From: Latrodectus hesperus
Taxonomy: Eukaryota; Arthropoda; Arachnida; Araneae; Theridiidae
Direction of reading: 5' to 3'
Assembly: GCA_037975125.1 (NCBI GenBank)
Contig: JAJQOW010000014.1
Span: forward strand, 17,373,264 to 17,437,263
Length of the DNA: 64,000 nt
Below the pieces are notes generated by a model. The model was not told where the DNA came from. It was given only the letters and a program-made list of their open reading frames with translations, and searched no databases. The translations under genes and the position numbers were made by a program. Shown piece by piece: positions 22,542 to 35,693 of this stretch (position 1 is the stretch's first letter; each line of letters starts with the position of its first letter).

Positions 22542-22542
<1 letters not shown>

Positions 22543-22589
<47 letters not shown>
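22543..22589. repeat. (AT)n microsatellite
   Basis: About 46 bases of AT dinucleotide. Confidence 0.95.
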
Positions 22590-22590
<1 letters not shown>

Positions 22591-23740
22591 CAAGCAGATT
22601 AGATTTTCTTCTCTATAGCATGTATCTTAGAAATTGTTTTCACATTTGTTACAAAAGAATAATCCCTATATATCCAATTATCCAAAAGTGTTAAGCATAA
22701 GCACATTACATCTTTAAAAAAATCATTATTCTGGACAATAGAATTTTTTAAAATGGAAATCATTAATATGTAAATATTTTGAAGTACAAACCCCATAAAA
22801 TTTATTTATTCTGTGTCTTTACCCCGTCTTTTATTATTCTGATGATTTTAATTCAATCTTTCTCACTTACTCGAGGATATTTTTACTTAAATGATAACCT
22901 GAGATAATAAAGACATAATTTTTCTGGCTAAAAAATTGAACTAAATTCGTTTTCTCACTTTTTAATTTTTATCATTCAGCATTTTCGATTTACATGCACA
23001 CAAACATACAACTAACTATACATAGAACTTCATTATACATCGTCTAGAATTGTATTTGGTAAAATAATATTTATTTAACATTTTTATATAATTTATGACA
23101 CTATTAAACTTTTACTCAGATATTATTTATTTTATGCACAGTTTTGTAATTTTACATTACATTATATAACAAAAGAACCAATCTGAAATATTCATTTTAA
23201 TCTCTATTTAGCAAAATACTTATCAACAAAATTTCGAAAATATCCAGTTTATAACTTGTATTACTTAAAATAATGATTAATGCTATTTCTTAAACGTCAG
23301 GATTTGAATATAAAGATTGACATGAAAATATATTTTATCTCGACTACTAAAAAAAATTAAGAATATATACATATACTAAGGGAAAATAACATTAAAGGTT
23401 CAATTGTTCTATAGAAAATTATGAGATAATTTAAATTAGCATAAAATAATAGAATTCCAACGACGATAATGAAGACAATAACAGTTGGAAAAAGTTGGGC
23501 TTTTTCATAAGGATAGCCCAATAAATTGTTTTTCTTAAATATAAGGAAATTCTTATAATAAACTTTGAGGCATCATCAGGTCAATTTTAACATAACAAAA
23601 TGGAAAATATAAAATAACTATAATTCATATCTTCATTGTGATATTCGAAACAATACCAAAAATGTGTTGTTGATTAACTCAATATTTATAACAGCAAAGC
23701 CACGGACTTTAAATTAAGATAAATTGCCATGGAAACTTTA
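22590..23740. other. AT-rich sequence, nothing recognised
   Basis: No coding or repeat signal was supported. Confidence 0.5.
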
Positions 23741-23748
23741 AAGTTCAT

Positions 23749-24010
23749 AACTTATGATATAAGATTTCATAACATTTGTGTTATTAAATAATTCAACACA
23801 GTAAATGCCCACAAATATTGCAAACTCTTGAGTCCACTGGCTGAAAATTTGGTATTATTTCTGTTGAAAAATTTTATTTTTAGCAACTTATGATATAAAG
23901 ATTTCACAACATTTGCGTTATTGATTAACAGAACACAATGAATTGTCCATAAAGATTGCAAATAACTTTCAACAACTTATGATATAAGCTTTTACAACAT
24001 TTTATGTAGC
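23749..24010. repeat. Three degenerate tandem units
   Basis: AACTTATGATATAA starts copies at 23749, 23885 and 23974. Each is followed by TTTCA/TTACAACATTT and, in the first two, by TTATT..., GAACACA/CAACACA and AAATATTGCAA/AAGATTGCAA. Spacing is irregular (136 and 89 bases). Confidence 0.75.
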
Positions 24011-24771
24011 AATTATAAGTTACTGCAAGTTAACGTTTTCTTTCATATAAAAATTTTTATGCAATGAATACTTTCTCAATTTTGCAATAAATTTTGTTTC
24101 AAAAGAATTCAATTGTATTTATGAAACATAATCAGTTTAAAAACAGAATTTTCTTTTTAAATTAATGTTATCATCACGTCATCTATGATGAAAAATAATC
24201 AGATGTAGAGCTAACATCCCTTTCTGAAGGGAGAATAACCGAAACTTCCGGTTGAATTTGGAAAATCAATGTGACTATGAACACGAAATATGAATATCAG
24301 CTTATAGCCACATATTTTATTAGAAAACAGAGGGATTCGCTTATTGAACACTTGAATGAATTTAATGTCGATATTTATTGATCTTGCTAGAAATCAAATA
24401 ATCAGAAGGAATAAATGAAAAAAGAGAAATCACAATGGTTTTTTGATATGATGAAAAGATGTATACTTTCCCAAATTTACTAATCATTGTTAACAGGTAT
24501 TTTGATAATAGAATGCTTTTTTATAAACAAATGCTAGATATCTTAGTTTCTTAATAATTTACAATGCGAATTAAATTAAAGATATCCAGCAATTTATTTT
24601 GGGACTAAGTAACGCAAATTTTGCGAGAGGAACTGAAATATTTTCTTGATTTAAAGACAAAGGTATTTCTAATAAGAAATAGTGTTTTAGGAAAAATTAT
24701 GTGCATTATATGACTTTTTCCAAAATTTGATATAGAAATGAACTCAGACCTCCAATTAATTAGCGGATAGG
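24011..24771. other. Non-coding; fragment similar to 24772-24830
   Basis: AATCAGATGTAGAGCTAACAT near 24197, followed by CCCTTTCTG, resembles the start of the LINE tail at 24774 (AATCAGACCTATGTAGAACTAACAT..CCTTTCTG). It may be another very short 3' copy. The rest is featureless. Confidence 0.35.
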
Positions 24772-24780
24772 TAATCAGAC

Positions 24781-25019
24781 CTATGTAGAACTAACATAGT
24801 CCAAGAACCTTTCTGCAGGCTGAGCGATCTTCGGGAGGAGATGGACGTACATCACCTTCGTCGCTGTCCAGCACTATCCGAACCCTCCTTGTGCGAGCGC
24901 TACTGGCGTGCTCGAGACATCCTCAGTGCCTTATAGACTTTTCTGTGTTCACTTGTCTACTTATTATTTTTGTACTTGTGGCGCAGAGGTCTTTGTAAAC
25001 GAGGCCATTGGAAATAAAA
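24781..25019 (+). mobile_element. 5'-truncated LINE 3' end
   Basis: A 239-bp GC-rich insert flanked by a 9-bp duplication TAATCAGAC (24772-24780 and 25020-25028). The frame from about 24800 to a TAG near 24930 reads SDLREEMDVHHLRRCPALSE then CERYWRARDILSAL, the type of His/Cys-bearing C-terminal end seen after the reverse transcriptase of non-LTR elements. A short 3' untranslated part follows, ending in AAATAAAA. It is dead on arrival by 5' truncation. Confidence 0.75.
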
Positions 25020-25028
25020 TAATCAGAC

Positions 25029-25718
<690 letters not shown>

Positions 25719-25831
25719 ACACAGTTCAGAAAGTAAGTAGCACTTGTCCCGCCAGATGTCATCATTGCGAAAGAAGTGCGAATTTAGCGCAGACAATAAT
25801 TCAGTTCCACGGCTTCCAACTATAGAAGTTT

Positions 25832-26034
25832 CGGTACTTACGTATTAGCGTCACCGTGGCTTTTTAAGCTGAACGAAAATAAGCATTTTTCCCCTATAAT
25901 TAGAAAATTTCTTTTCAGAATTATAAGTCAATTTTTCAAAAGTAGAAAAAAATGTTCAAATTATAGGTTATGCGCTAATTCTACTTAAGTTTTGGAACAA
26001 AATTAGCTTTGGTGACGCTAATACATAAGTACCG
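25832..26034. mobile_element. MITE nested in the mariner fossil
   Basis: A 203-bp AT-rich element with terminal inverted repeats: CGGTACTTACGTATTAGCGT and on through CACC at the left matches the complement of the right end with one mismatch over the first 24 positions. The flanking AAGTTT (25826-25831 and 26035-26040) is a 6-bp duplication. Removing one duplication and the MITE restores continuous mariner 5' sequence. Superfamily not determined. Confidence 0.85.
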
Positions 26035-26162
26035 AAGTTTCACTCGGATTGTGCGAACTCGTTGCTGCGTAAAGCGAGAAAAAAAAATGGCGATTCTGCT
26101 AGAAACTTACTCTAACATGGAAGTCCATGGAACAATGCGTTTTTTGTGAGCAAAACGTTTAA

Positions 26163-27166
26163 AGTTTAGTACGGAGATTCAGCGTGAAATATCGGCAAAG
26201 TCTGGGCCACGTGCAATGTCACGTCCAGCCATTATGAAATGGCGCCAGAAGTTTGAAAACGGTCGCACAGACTTAACTGATGCGGAAAGGCAAGGAAGGC
26301 CAACGACGGTGAACACATCGTTTATGCTGGAGTGAGTGGAGAGCATTATTCTCACCAACAGCTGAGTGAGCCTCGCATACTTTGCGGAATAGTTGGAAAT
26401 ATTTGTTTGCAGAGCTGATTCCATAATCCGTTACCAACTGGATTATCGCATATTGGGTTCATTATGTGTTCCTTATTCTTTGAGATCCGAACTCAAATAA
26501 GCAAAGTTTGCAGCTTCCCTGGAATTCCTTCAACATTATTCTGCGGAAGGCAATGATTTCTTAAACCGCATCATTACAGGTGATGAGACATGGGTGCATC
26601 ATTTCACTCCAGAAACGAAGCAAGTGTTGATAGAATGTAGGCACACGTCATCGCCTGTGAGAACAAAATCCAAAGTTTTCCCATCAGCGGGTAAAGTCAT
26701 AACTACTGTTTTTTTTTTTTTTTTCGTTTGTGAAGGAATTGTCTACAACGAGTTAATGCAAAAGGGCATAACTATTAATGACGAGTCCTACGGAGAAATA
26801 CGAAGAGATTTGCGCAAAACTGTGAAAAATAAGTGGAAAGTTCACTAAAGGCGTTGTCCTTTTGCACGACAATGGAAGACCTCATAAGACAATCACAGAA
26901 CAGGATTTGCTTCATAATTTTGGAAGGGAGGTTAAGAAACATTTATCGTACAGTCTCATTCTGGCGTCCTGAAACTTTCATGTGTTGGACAAACTCAAAG
27001 AACATTTAGATGGAAGACAATTTTCCAACGATAACTAGATTCAAACAGCTGTTGTAAGCTGGCTCAAGGACCAAAGAGCGATTTCCTATCACCAGGGCAT
27101 TGAGCGATTAATGCTACGTTTCGACAAATTTTTGCAGCATCTGGGAGATTATGCAGAAGAATAATG
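26163..27166 (+). pseudogene. Mariner transposase pseudogene
   Basis: Fragments in several frames follow the order of a mariner DD34D transposase. The DNA-binding part ends in AMSRPAIMKWRQKFENGRTD and continues to RQGRPTT (about 26170-26310). Then come SLEFLQHYSAEGNDFLNRI, ITGDETWVHHFTPETKQ (first Asp, about 26580) and RHTSSPVRTKSKVFPSAGKV, LLHDNGRPH (second Asp, about 26862) and KDQRAISYHQGIERLMLRF at the end. The third Asp motif is destroyed (SLILAS, stop). A 16-base T run at 26709 replaces the usual conserved segment. Multiple stops and frameshifts make it inactive. Confidence 0.88.
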
Positions 27167-27239
27167 TATTGTATGTGTGTCATATGTATTACAGCGCACT
27201 TTTCAGTAAAGTGTCTTTTACTTACATCCTTGGAGTGTA

Positions 27240-29879
27240 ATTTACTTTTTGAACGCTCAAAGTATATTAGAGGTATGCATTGGTACAATATCCTGCTTAG
27301 GAAAGATTTCAAAATTATAAAATATTCGAATTTAAATGTACAAAGCATTTTAAATCCGAAATAATTTTATTATTAAAACATATTGTTGTACATAAAGTTA
27401 TAATTTTATAAATAAAATATTTTTAAATTTTTATTTATTATTATTATTTTTTGAGGGGGGAGGACAATCTGGTTATATTGCAAGATTAAGAAAATTTTTT
27501 TTCATATTTTCAGTTCTTATATATTGAGAAAAGAAAAACCATCCGTTAAAGTAAATTGCTAAAATAGAGTAAAATAAATATGTATTATACACAAAACAAT
27601 GATTAAAAATACTCAAATATAGAAAGGGAAGTAGTTTTGAAATTGTTCACAAAAAAAGAAAGTGTTATTATGTAATATGACTAAACGAAAAACAATAAAT
27701 TTCAGTTACATCGAGAATCTAATTTTATTAATTTTATCAATATATAACAGGGAATAAAGTCACATACAATTCAAATAAATAAAAACCGTAAACAAAAAAA
27801 AATGCTTTCATCTTTTATCAAACGAAACAATGAAAATCTTTGGTAATAAAAAATAAGTTATATCTTCAATGAATTAATTACCCAATATAGATAAATCATA
27901 TTAAAAAATTGAGAGACAATTACAAATAGAAGGTTAAAACTAATAGAGCTCGATTCAAACTTTAAGCTAAGTCATTGAAGAAGAATGTAGAATAATCAAT
28001 CCTCGCTTGAATGCACACCGTCATATATAATAAGCGACAATTTAGAAAAACTATGTTTTCAGTATTTGCATAAATAAGTGCTCATTGTTCATTTATAGTG
28101 AACAAAGATATACATTACCATACCCAAAATCTACTCAGCAATTCTCCAATAAAATAATGCTGATTACGCTTATGAAAAACTAGAAACTGTTAAGAATACT
28201 GATTTTATTTTTCATCATTAACTTTGACATTAAAGAGGAAAATGACTCTCTTTAACATGTAACAAAAATATATGTTTGAAATATCGAATGTATATTATTA
28301 CTGAGTTCATCATTAACCTTGAAAAAAAGCTCATTCTCACCAATGCATATTTTTAATTAATTTTGGCTAATGATTTTGAATAACATTTTTCTGTATGATT
28401 CTAGCTTGAAAATTTAATTTTGAATTGAAAATTCCGATAAAAGAAACAATTATCGAGTAGGATATTATTCCAAGGAAATAATTTATAAAAACATTGCGAT
28501 CCTGCATATTTTTGATGATTAATTACAACTTTAGAGGGTCTATATAACTTTAACTTAATGCTCAAATTTCACGTATCATTCAATGACGTTGAAATGTACA
28601 CGAATAATGATTTTCCTTTAATCAATAAAAAAATAAATAAATTATATTTAATCATTCTACAAATAAAATTTTTTTGGGTTAAATAAGCAGAAATTATAAC
28701 AAAATGCACACACTTGATGATACATGTAAATCATATATAATTATTTCACTATAAAACTTATAAAGAATGCTACAAAACTTATAGAAATTTGACTATAAAA
28801 TTTAATTTTAAATTAACCAATACGGTTTTAAAATGACTGTAAATTAATTGCTTGTCCCAGTTAAAGCAAATAAATAAATAAAACCGTTCAAAAATTAAAA
28901 AAAAAACATTTTTTAAAATGCACTAGATATGAAATAAGTTAGTATTATTTTTTTTAAAAAATATAATATTAACATCTAATATTAATACTACAAAAATTAA
29001 TTGATTTAATAAAAAAATTTCTGTGAATAAACTAAGTCTTAGCTTTTAAGAATTTTCTTAATTTCTAAAATGATCTTGTACTCGAGGACTTAGTCTGCAA
29101 TATTTACAGAAAAAATTTATACATTTCTGTTTTTCTATGATGGAGTTAAATCCAATGCTGCTAATCCACGGACACCAAATCATCAAAAATTGTCTTATTA
29201 CGACCTTCAAAATACAAACTGGAAAAGCTAATCATTAAATATATATTTGTTAGGTGAATGATAAACAATATTACACATAATGTCTATTTTATAATCAAAC
29301 TATTTAACTTTTTTTAAAATATAAATTCTCTTTTCCATGGTCTCAAGTATCAAACGTATAGACTGTACAAATTAACTTAATTTTATGAGATCAATCATTT
29401 AGGAAGAGACTTTTATCTAAACTTTAAGTTTAATTTCTGTTTTTGTCAAAACTTTGTTTCACCAATTGTTGAAAATTCCATCGCAATCAGTTGGATACAA
29501 GAATTTTAAGAAGATTTACATGTAAAAATACTATTAAAACAGTATCTAGTACATGTAAATTTTATGCTTATATACATAGGTAACATATGTAAATTTAAAA
29601 CTACATACTTCTTATGAAATAAATATTTGATTATTTTGCTATAATATATCTTTATCATTTACAAAATTAGAAAAATTTTTTGAAGTTAAGATTTTTAATT
29701 TAGCAAAATGAAGAAATAAAAGATTACAATGCTTAAATCGTAATTTTTTTCTGCAAATCGATACTTGTACTTATATTTAATATTTTTTTAAAGAGTAATT
29801 TTGAATTTTCATTTTTTCTGCATAACTGAGAGCTTTTAACCAGTTAACATGGTAGAAATTAATGTCAATTTTTCATTAT
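27240..29879. other. AT-rich sequence, nothing recognised
   Basis: Long low-complexity AT sequence with a G run at 27454. No coding signal. Confidence 0.5.
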
Positions 29880-29927
29880 TAAAGAACATTCTCTTGTTTA
29901 TAAATTAAAACAAGAGAATGTCCTTTA
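29880..29927. repeat. Hairpin with 20-bp arms
   Basis: TAAAGAACATTCTCTTGTTT (29880-29899) pairs with 29908-29927 with a single mismatch and an 8-base loop. The geometry is compatible with a short pre-miRNA or a small MITE. Confidence 0.88.
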
Positions 29928-30474
29928 GTAATTAAGCAAGATTACGAAAATAAAATCAGACTGTCAACTAATTTAAATCAAGTCTTTCTATTTTTGAAGT
30001 TTATACGGCTACAAATAACATTGAAAGAAAAAAGCGATTTTGAAAGACTAGAAATTATAATAAATTAAGTATATGCATACTGAACAGATAGCTATGCTTA
30101 CCTTTAATTATATTAGGGGCTTTCATTCTTTTCAAGACAATTTATTCTTACGAAGAGCTATCTTTATTCCAAATTTAGCAAAACGCAGTCTCATGAGGCA
30201 TCTATTCTTGTTTTTCACTTCCATAGAGATAAATATCCTCTTTTTAGTTGACTCTTAACTGTTGAAATAATTGAGTTCTGCGAGAACTCTCTTATTCCAG
30301 GAGCGTCCTTAAAGGAAGAACAAAGAAAATTGTCCTGCTCATTATCTTAGATAAAAATCAATTTGATTTTGAAGAGAGTTGGCGGTTTATTACATATTTT
30401 TAAGGAAACCTTTTTAGTTTCTCTCTCACACACACAACACTTCTATCTTCATTATCAGAATTCAGCAAGCCAAA

Positions 30475-31075
30475 TAAAAATCGTCCAGAAAATAGATATT
30501 CATTTGGGGAAATGTTATAATACTCTATACAAGAGATAATGTACCGTTCTAAAATAAGGGTTTTTGTACTTACAATTTGTTTTTTAATTCTATTAAAACC
30601 TCTCTTTTATGACGTATTTCAAATTTTAGGCTTTTCTCAGTAAAAAAATATTTTAAATTAATGTTTATTCATTTAAAAACAATTCTAAAAATTTTGAAGG
30701 ACCAAAACTTTAATGTAGATAGCAATACATTTTCTATAATTTACATATTTTCCATATGGAGTTAAATTTCTTTCTCCGAGAAGCAATGAATTCAACGGGC
30801 CAAATAATAATTGTGCATACACAAGGTAATCTATCGTTCTAAAATAAGGGTTTTTTGCTTACAATTTGTTTTTTAATTCTATTAAAATCCCTCCTTTACG
30901 ATGTATTTCAAATTTTAGACTTTCCGCTGTAAAAAATATTTTAAAATTAACGTTTATTAAAAACAATTCTAAAAAATTTTAGCACCAAAACTTTAATGTA
31001 GATAACAATACATTTTCTATAATTTACATCAACATTTTCCATATGAAGTTACATTTCGTTCTCAAAGAAGCAATG
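30475..31075. repeat. Diverged tandem duplication, about 290-bp unit
   Basis: GTTCTAAAATAAGGGTTTTT at 30546 recurs at 30836 with one change, and similarity continues through ACAATTTGTTTTTTAATTCT, CCAAAACTTTAATGTAGATA and AGAAGCAATGAA in the same order in both copies. Many point differences show it is old. No coding content. Confidence 0.88.
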
Positions 31076-31079
31076 AAAA

Positions 31080-34000
31080 CATATTCCAGTTTTATACATT
31101 ATGAGTTAATACTTGTTTGAGAAAAATTTTGTAAAATAGGCATGTGAGATGAAGTGTATTTAAGAATACAAAGTATCAAATCAGAATTCGAATTGCAAAT
31201 ACAAGTACCAGAATCTAACAGACTTTTTGAAAACTTTTCTAAATACAAAACACGAAATATTTACATTAGGAGTGGTCTTTAGATAATTTCGAATGGTATT
31301 TCAGTCAATGCTGAGTAAGCAATCACATTGTCGTGTTTCAAAGTAGAATTTTTTGGTTGATCTTTTTCGGAGTTTATTTTCTACTTTGTAATATATATAT
31401 AAAAACAATGTATTGAATTGTGTGACTTGTTTGCTCTATTTCAATATTTTTTTTACATTTCCGCCATTACAGTTTAAATAAAATAAGCAGAAGAAAGTTA
31501 TAGAAGTAGGAATCCAATGAGAAGTGGGAAAGTATACTAAATTTATATATATATAAAGAAAAGAGTTTTATACTGAACTTTTCACTCAGTTGATGATAAG
31601 CTCTTAATCGATGCTTAGAATGCCGCTTTAATCTTGAATAGAAAAAAAAGTGAAGTTTTTTTCCCTTGAGTGTGAATTGCGAAACAAGTATGTAACTAAA
31701 ATAAAAAAAGATAAAAAAATGGTAAAATATATTTTCTTCATGGTAAAATATATTTTGCAAATTGTGAAAATAAACAGTGACAGGAGATACACATGAAGTT
31801 ATTTTAATTTTGGCGAAAAAAAGCTATTAAAGTTTGTTTGCAGACATTTTGATAATAAAGATATTGAAAATTAGTTGTAAGAAAAGTAAATGAAATTGCT
31901 ATAACAAGTCTGACAGTATTGGCGAACATTTCAAGGAGTATACTAGCCAGATATGAAGTATTTCCTTTACTTAATTTTCTATTGCTTTAGATGAAATAAC
32001 GGACATATCTAATGTTGCATAGTTAAGATTATTAAAAAAATGGTATTATATAAATATATTATGTTCGAAGAACGTATTAATCTGAAGAGTCACTGCATGT
32101 TAAAAAAAAAAAAGAGTATCAAACATACCTAAAAAATAATTATGCATATTTGTAAACATGATTTTACTCTACTCCACGTATGATTTTTTTCTGAAATTAA
32201 ATTACAGCAAATTCATCAGTGTGTGCATTGATGAAACATTATCAATAATAAATAAAATAAATCATTGTAATTTTCTTGAATTTTTTTAGCCGTAGACTAA
32301 AGAGTATTACATTATAAACTAATAGGTATCAAGTGCCCAAATTTTAAATATATAACTTGCTATGCTACAAGTTATGAAACATATGAATAACATTTGAGCA
32401 AAAGCATTAAGCAGATTTGAATAATGTGAATTTTTATATTTGAAATGTGAGAATCCAAACTTTATTGTGAGATGTACTATTTTTCAGAGTATAAAATCTG
32501 TGTGCAGCTTTTGAAAAATACTTTTTTTAACTTTTCATAACAGGGAAAACTTCCGATAACAGGAAACTAATAAGGAAAACTACCACATTGGAGAACAATA
32601 TAGTTTGACAATGTTATTTGATTTGGGTTTTTAGTTGATATCACAAGTCAATTTAAATTATCACTCGGCTTAGCAAACATCACCGGTTAATTTAAATTAA
32701 AATGTAAAACTGTTCCCGTTTCAACTAGGAAATGAAAATTTGAATTAATTTCTTGGTTAAAAAGCAAATTGAATGTGTTGTGAATCAGAAATACAATCAA
32801 ATGCATGGAAAATCAATATATTTCAATGGATTTTTAAAATCATTCGCTAAAGAAAATGATTTACTAAATGCTGAAAAATAACAGTCCATTCAAATAAGAA
32901 TTCGGACAAAAATTCTTAAGATTCTAAAATTTCATTACTCCCCAGTATTATTTTTTTAAAAAAGTTTACAACTATTATCTATTGAACATGATAAGTGTAA
33001 AATTTAACAAATTCTATAAAGATTTAGAAAAATACAATGGTTTTGTAGTTTTCTAATATTTATTGAGGATTTAAATTGAATTTCTACTATTTTAGCTACC
33101 TCTAAAAAACAGTTAAAAAATAAAAAATAGTTATAAATAAAATAAATTTATTTTAAAGTACCTAATTTTTTTATATTACTTTTTGTCAAAATTTGGATGA
33201 AATTTAATTTTTAACATAAATTACAGATTATAAAATGTAATAAAATATGTTATTAGACTTCACATTATACTTATACATATAAAACTATTAACAGAACTTT
33301 TTATTAACTTTCTCAAAAGATAAAAAATTTTTACCAAAGATTACACAAAATCCACAAACGCCAATCTTTTTAAAAAATATTTGTAAAAATTGAAAATTAA
33401 CTGTATTAAAAATGAATGTAATTACCAAGCAGGAAAAGCAAAGAAATTATATATAAGCTGTTTTCTGATAAGATGAACAATTTTAAATTGATAATCTCAT
33501 TTATACATTTTTTGGCCTGAAAAATTAGAGAAAATGTTACATATCAATATGCTTACTTATGTAAATTTGAAACGAATAATGAACATAAACCTGTAAGAAT
33601 TGTAACAAACACAATATTTATTTTTTAAAATTATTTCATCTTATTAATTTTATTTTTCCATAAAATGAATTTTATGGGAAATATATTAAAAATAAACATT
33701 TTTAAAAATAAAAATTATAACCTGTTAAAATTATAACTCAAGGTAATTTAAAGAATCCTTTTAAATTTTTCTATAAAATTATTAGAAAAATTCTAACAAA
33801 TAGAATAGAACTTTAACAAATAGAATATTTAAGCGATGCTCATTTTACAGTAGAAAAAGGCTTGTTCCTTAGAAAAACATGGCTCTTATTTTAACTGGAG
33901 AAAAATAAAATGCAAATACAAATGATTGGTTAAGGTTTAAAAGGGATCCCGATAGAAACACAGTGAAAAATTAGCATACAAAAAATTTACATTTAAAATG

Positions 34001-34475
34001 TACCAAGCTCTAAAAAATTATTGAAAATGATTTACAAACATAAAATTCATCAAATTTTGGCTATGAAGAAAGTTTATTAAATTTCGGGGATAAAACTTAT
34101 ATGAAACATTATTTTCCATTCAATAATACGCATTTTAAATACATAAATCTTGATAGTATCCCATGGAATCAAACATCAATAAATTCTAAAATGCAAAAAG
34201 AAACATACATAATTTGATTGAACATAAAAAATATATACAAAAAAGTAAACTAAACCTTTTATACTATGAGATTACATCAGGATATGATACAGAGAGTTAA
34301 AAGAATCCTGATTGTACAGGTACTTTTAGTAGATTTAACTTTTGCTCGTTTTCTGTACAAAGCAAGTTTACAGATGAAAATTCTATAGATTTTATACATA
34401 AAGTTATGAATCCACAAAGTATTAAGATAACTTCAGAAATTTGTGGTCGAATTAAAAAAAAATCAGAAGGCAAAA
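31080..34475. other. AT-rich sequence, nothing recognised
   Basis: A frame at 31467-31760 (minus, 97 codons) is Phe/Ser/Leu-rich without a domain and is likely chance. Confidence 0.5.
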
Positions 34476-34737
34476 AAGAAACATGCCAAGATGGTTGGTT
34501 GGTTGGGTTTAATGGCGCAAGATCCAAAAACGGACATGCTGTGCCAAGAATAAAGTTTAGAAGTAGATATTTTTATTATTATTTTATTTATATTATTTCA
34601 TTTATTAATTTACTTTAAAAACCCAAGCAACATTAAAATTTTAAAAAACAAAAATCAGTGTATACATATATTAAAATCCATTTACACATAAAAGCAAAAT
34701 CAAAATATATATACTTTTAAAATTTAAAAAATGTAAA

Positions 34738-35693
34738 TTAAATATAATGTATAAAACCTATTGCCCTCAAAAAGGCAAATAGGTTCCTGTGGGGTGGTTC
34801 CCCAAGCAAATCAAATAAGGTTAAAATATCACAATTAAAAAAGTGTAAATGTTGCTGGTTAAAATCATGACATGAAATTAAAATATGTTGAACAGTGTAT
34901 GGTTCATCACACGTTTCACACCATTGATTTAGTTCACATAGAAACAAATGTTTGTGTGTGAAACGCGTGTGTCCGATACGAAGGTGAGTTAATCTAACAT
35001 CAGCACCTCGTAGCGGTAAAACTGATAATGAAATGAGGTATGGGAAAATGGTACACAATTTGTTGGTGACCTGCATGCTCCAAAACTCCTGGAAGAGGGA
35101 GTAGACAAAATTTTTTAATACACTTCCTCACATCTGAAAGAGGGATTGAAAATTGCACTGAATTTGAGGCTGCTTTAGCAGCCGCGTCTGCCTTTTATTT
35201 CCCTCGAGACCTACGTGACCTGGGATCCAACAAAATTTGATATCATAACCCTTGCCAACAAGGGAATCCAATATTTGAAAAATCTTGGACACAACCAGAT
35301 GACAGTGAATGTTCGAATTTTCCAACGCTTTCAATACACTCAAGCTGTCAGTATACACGCAAAAGGAATAAGAATTTACAGTATTCACGAGCTGAAGCGC
35401 ATTGTAAATTGCAGTGGCTTCAGCTGTAAAGATGGAGCAGGAAGGCAGGAAGGCTGTAACTGTATGTAACATTGTTCATAAAAATACCACAGCCGACATG
35501 TCCTGCTGTTTTTGAACCATCCGTGAATATTGGCGTGTATGTGGAATACTGACAGCGATGTGAAAAATACAGCTGTTGGAAAATTGTAGGGGTTGTGTCC
35601 GATTTTCTATAGTCAGCAAATGGATAAATAATCAATATTTGTGGATCATACCAAGGTGGATGTTCTAATATGTCCGTTTTAATGAAACGGACA
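34738..35693 (-). pseudogene. ORF2 fragment: RNase H and zinc motif
   Basis: Three consecutive minus-strand frames belong to one former ORF. 35420-35693 carries IFTDGSKTAGHVGCGIF (first RNase H Asp). 35128-35472 carries FTAEATAIYNAL (Glu), VYTDSLSVLKAL (Asp) and CWIPGHVGLEGNK, with the last acidic residue lost. 34738-35076 carries LRGADVRLTHLRIGHTRFTH and the zinc motif CETC..H....C (CX2CX7HX4C). The first frameshift falls at a CTTCCTGC duplication near 35445. No reverse transcriptase remains. Confidence 0.85.
35671..35693. repeat. 9-bp perfect hairpin
   Basis: TGTCCGTTT (35671-35679), loop TAATG, complement at 35685-35693. It sits exactly at the truncated 5' end of the non-LTR insert, so it may have arisen during the terminating reverse transcription. 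Confidence 0.8.

Larger units (their letters stand above)
25727..27233 (+). mobile_element. Degenerate mariner transposon (Mos1/SETMAR type)
   Basis: Carries a plus-strand transposase relic with non-coding flanks. Candidate end repeats are AAGTAAGTAGCACTT near 25734 and AGTGTCTTTTACTTAC near 27209; they are only roughly complementary, so the ends are uncertain. A 203-bp MITE is inserted in the 5' part. Confidence 0.65.

Noticed and set aside
31467..31760. 97-codon Phe/Leu-rich frame, membrane-protein-like
   Set aside because: Typical of AT-rich random sequence; no homology or conserved pattern recognised.
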